64,000 bases of DNA from Kappaphycus alvarezii (Eukaryota > Rhodophyta > Florideophyceae > Gigartinales > Solieriaceae): positions 496,001 through 560,000 of the forward strand of contig NADL03000689.1 of assembly GCA_002205965.3 (NCBI GenBank), read 5' to 3'. Of this stretch, positions 63,887 through 64,000 are shown piece by piece (the stretch's first letter is position 1; the number at the start of each line of letters is the position of its first letter). The notes under the pieces are model-generated. The model searched no databases. It was not told the DNA's origin and worked only from the letters and a program-made list of their open reading frames with translations. Position numbers and translations under genes: made by a program.

Positions 63887-64000
63887 TGTTCCCATCGGTC
63901 AAATATCAAAAATTAAAACACCCTAAACTTTTCTCCAGACCGTGACTTACAGTGTAACTGTAAGCGAGTTGATGAAACTCTGTAGGGTTTTTAATTGTTA
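63887..64000. other. Right edge, non-coding
   Basis: Downstream of the methyltransferase stop. It contains TTACAGTGTAACTGTAAGC, an imperfect palindrome related to the TACTGTA motif family. No gene. Confidence 0.4.

Noticed and set aside
1..64000. CRISPR arrays, operons, prophage or bacterial islands
   Set aside because: No regularly spaced repeats, no Shine-Dalgarno-led gene strings and clear nuclear eukaryotic gene content throughout.

Overview
The window comes from a eukaryotic nuclear genome. It encodes two nuclear-pore proteins (GLE1 and NUP107), a type B histone acetyltransferase (HAT1), a PiT-type phosphate transporter and a plant/algal-type sterol enzyme, cycloeucalenol cycloisomerase. 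The host genes read as single exons and use TAA, TAG and TGA as stops, so the code is standard. The cycloartenol-route enzyme, the compact intronless genes and a eukaryotic FkbM-type methyltransferase suggest a unicellular photosynthetic lineage. A red alga is plausible, but the sequence does not prove it.

Layout. 0-5 kb: a two-ORF element-like locus on the minus strand (432-2053), a 59-bp minisatellite, and a broken gene (3660-4822) that starts with a close copy of the histone H3 N-terminal tail and ends in a cysteine-protease-like domain. 5.3-16.7 kb: a transposon nest. It holds a Ty3/gypsy gag-pol on the minus strand, one open frame broken only by three stop codons, then a Tc1-like DNA transposon (9840-16692). 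The right inverted repeat of that transposon is split by a complete tyrosine-recombinase retrotransposon (11345-16680) with split direct repeats.

17-27.4 kb: the gene-dense host block. It contains the cycloisomerase (+), GLE1 (-) and NUP107 (+) as a divergent pair, HAT1 (-) and an unrecognised 661-aa protein (+) as a second divergent pair. 28.4-32.5 kb: two decayed LINE-like reverse-transcriptase fragments (-). 34.6-40.55 kb: an old copia-like LTR element (-). 41.7-43 kb: a PPTC7-like PP2C relative with altered active-site residues. 44.1-56.1 kb: a large AT-rich region bounded by diverged direct repeats, with a Ty3/gypsy RT/RNase H remnant at 53-53.75 kb. This looks like an old nested LTR element. 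56.3-58.3 kb: the phosphate transporter (-). 58.3-62.8 kb: mostly non-coding DNA with hairpins and a long-range inverted repeat. 62.9-63.9 kb: a membrane-anchored FkbM-family methyltransferase (+).

Two genome-level features recur. TACTGTA/GTACAGTAC palindromic motifs cluster upstream of several genes. Several coding strands are C-rich in the 5' half and G-rich in the 3' half. The most unusual object is the histone-H3-tail chimera at 3660.
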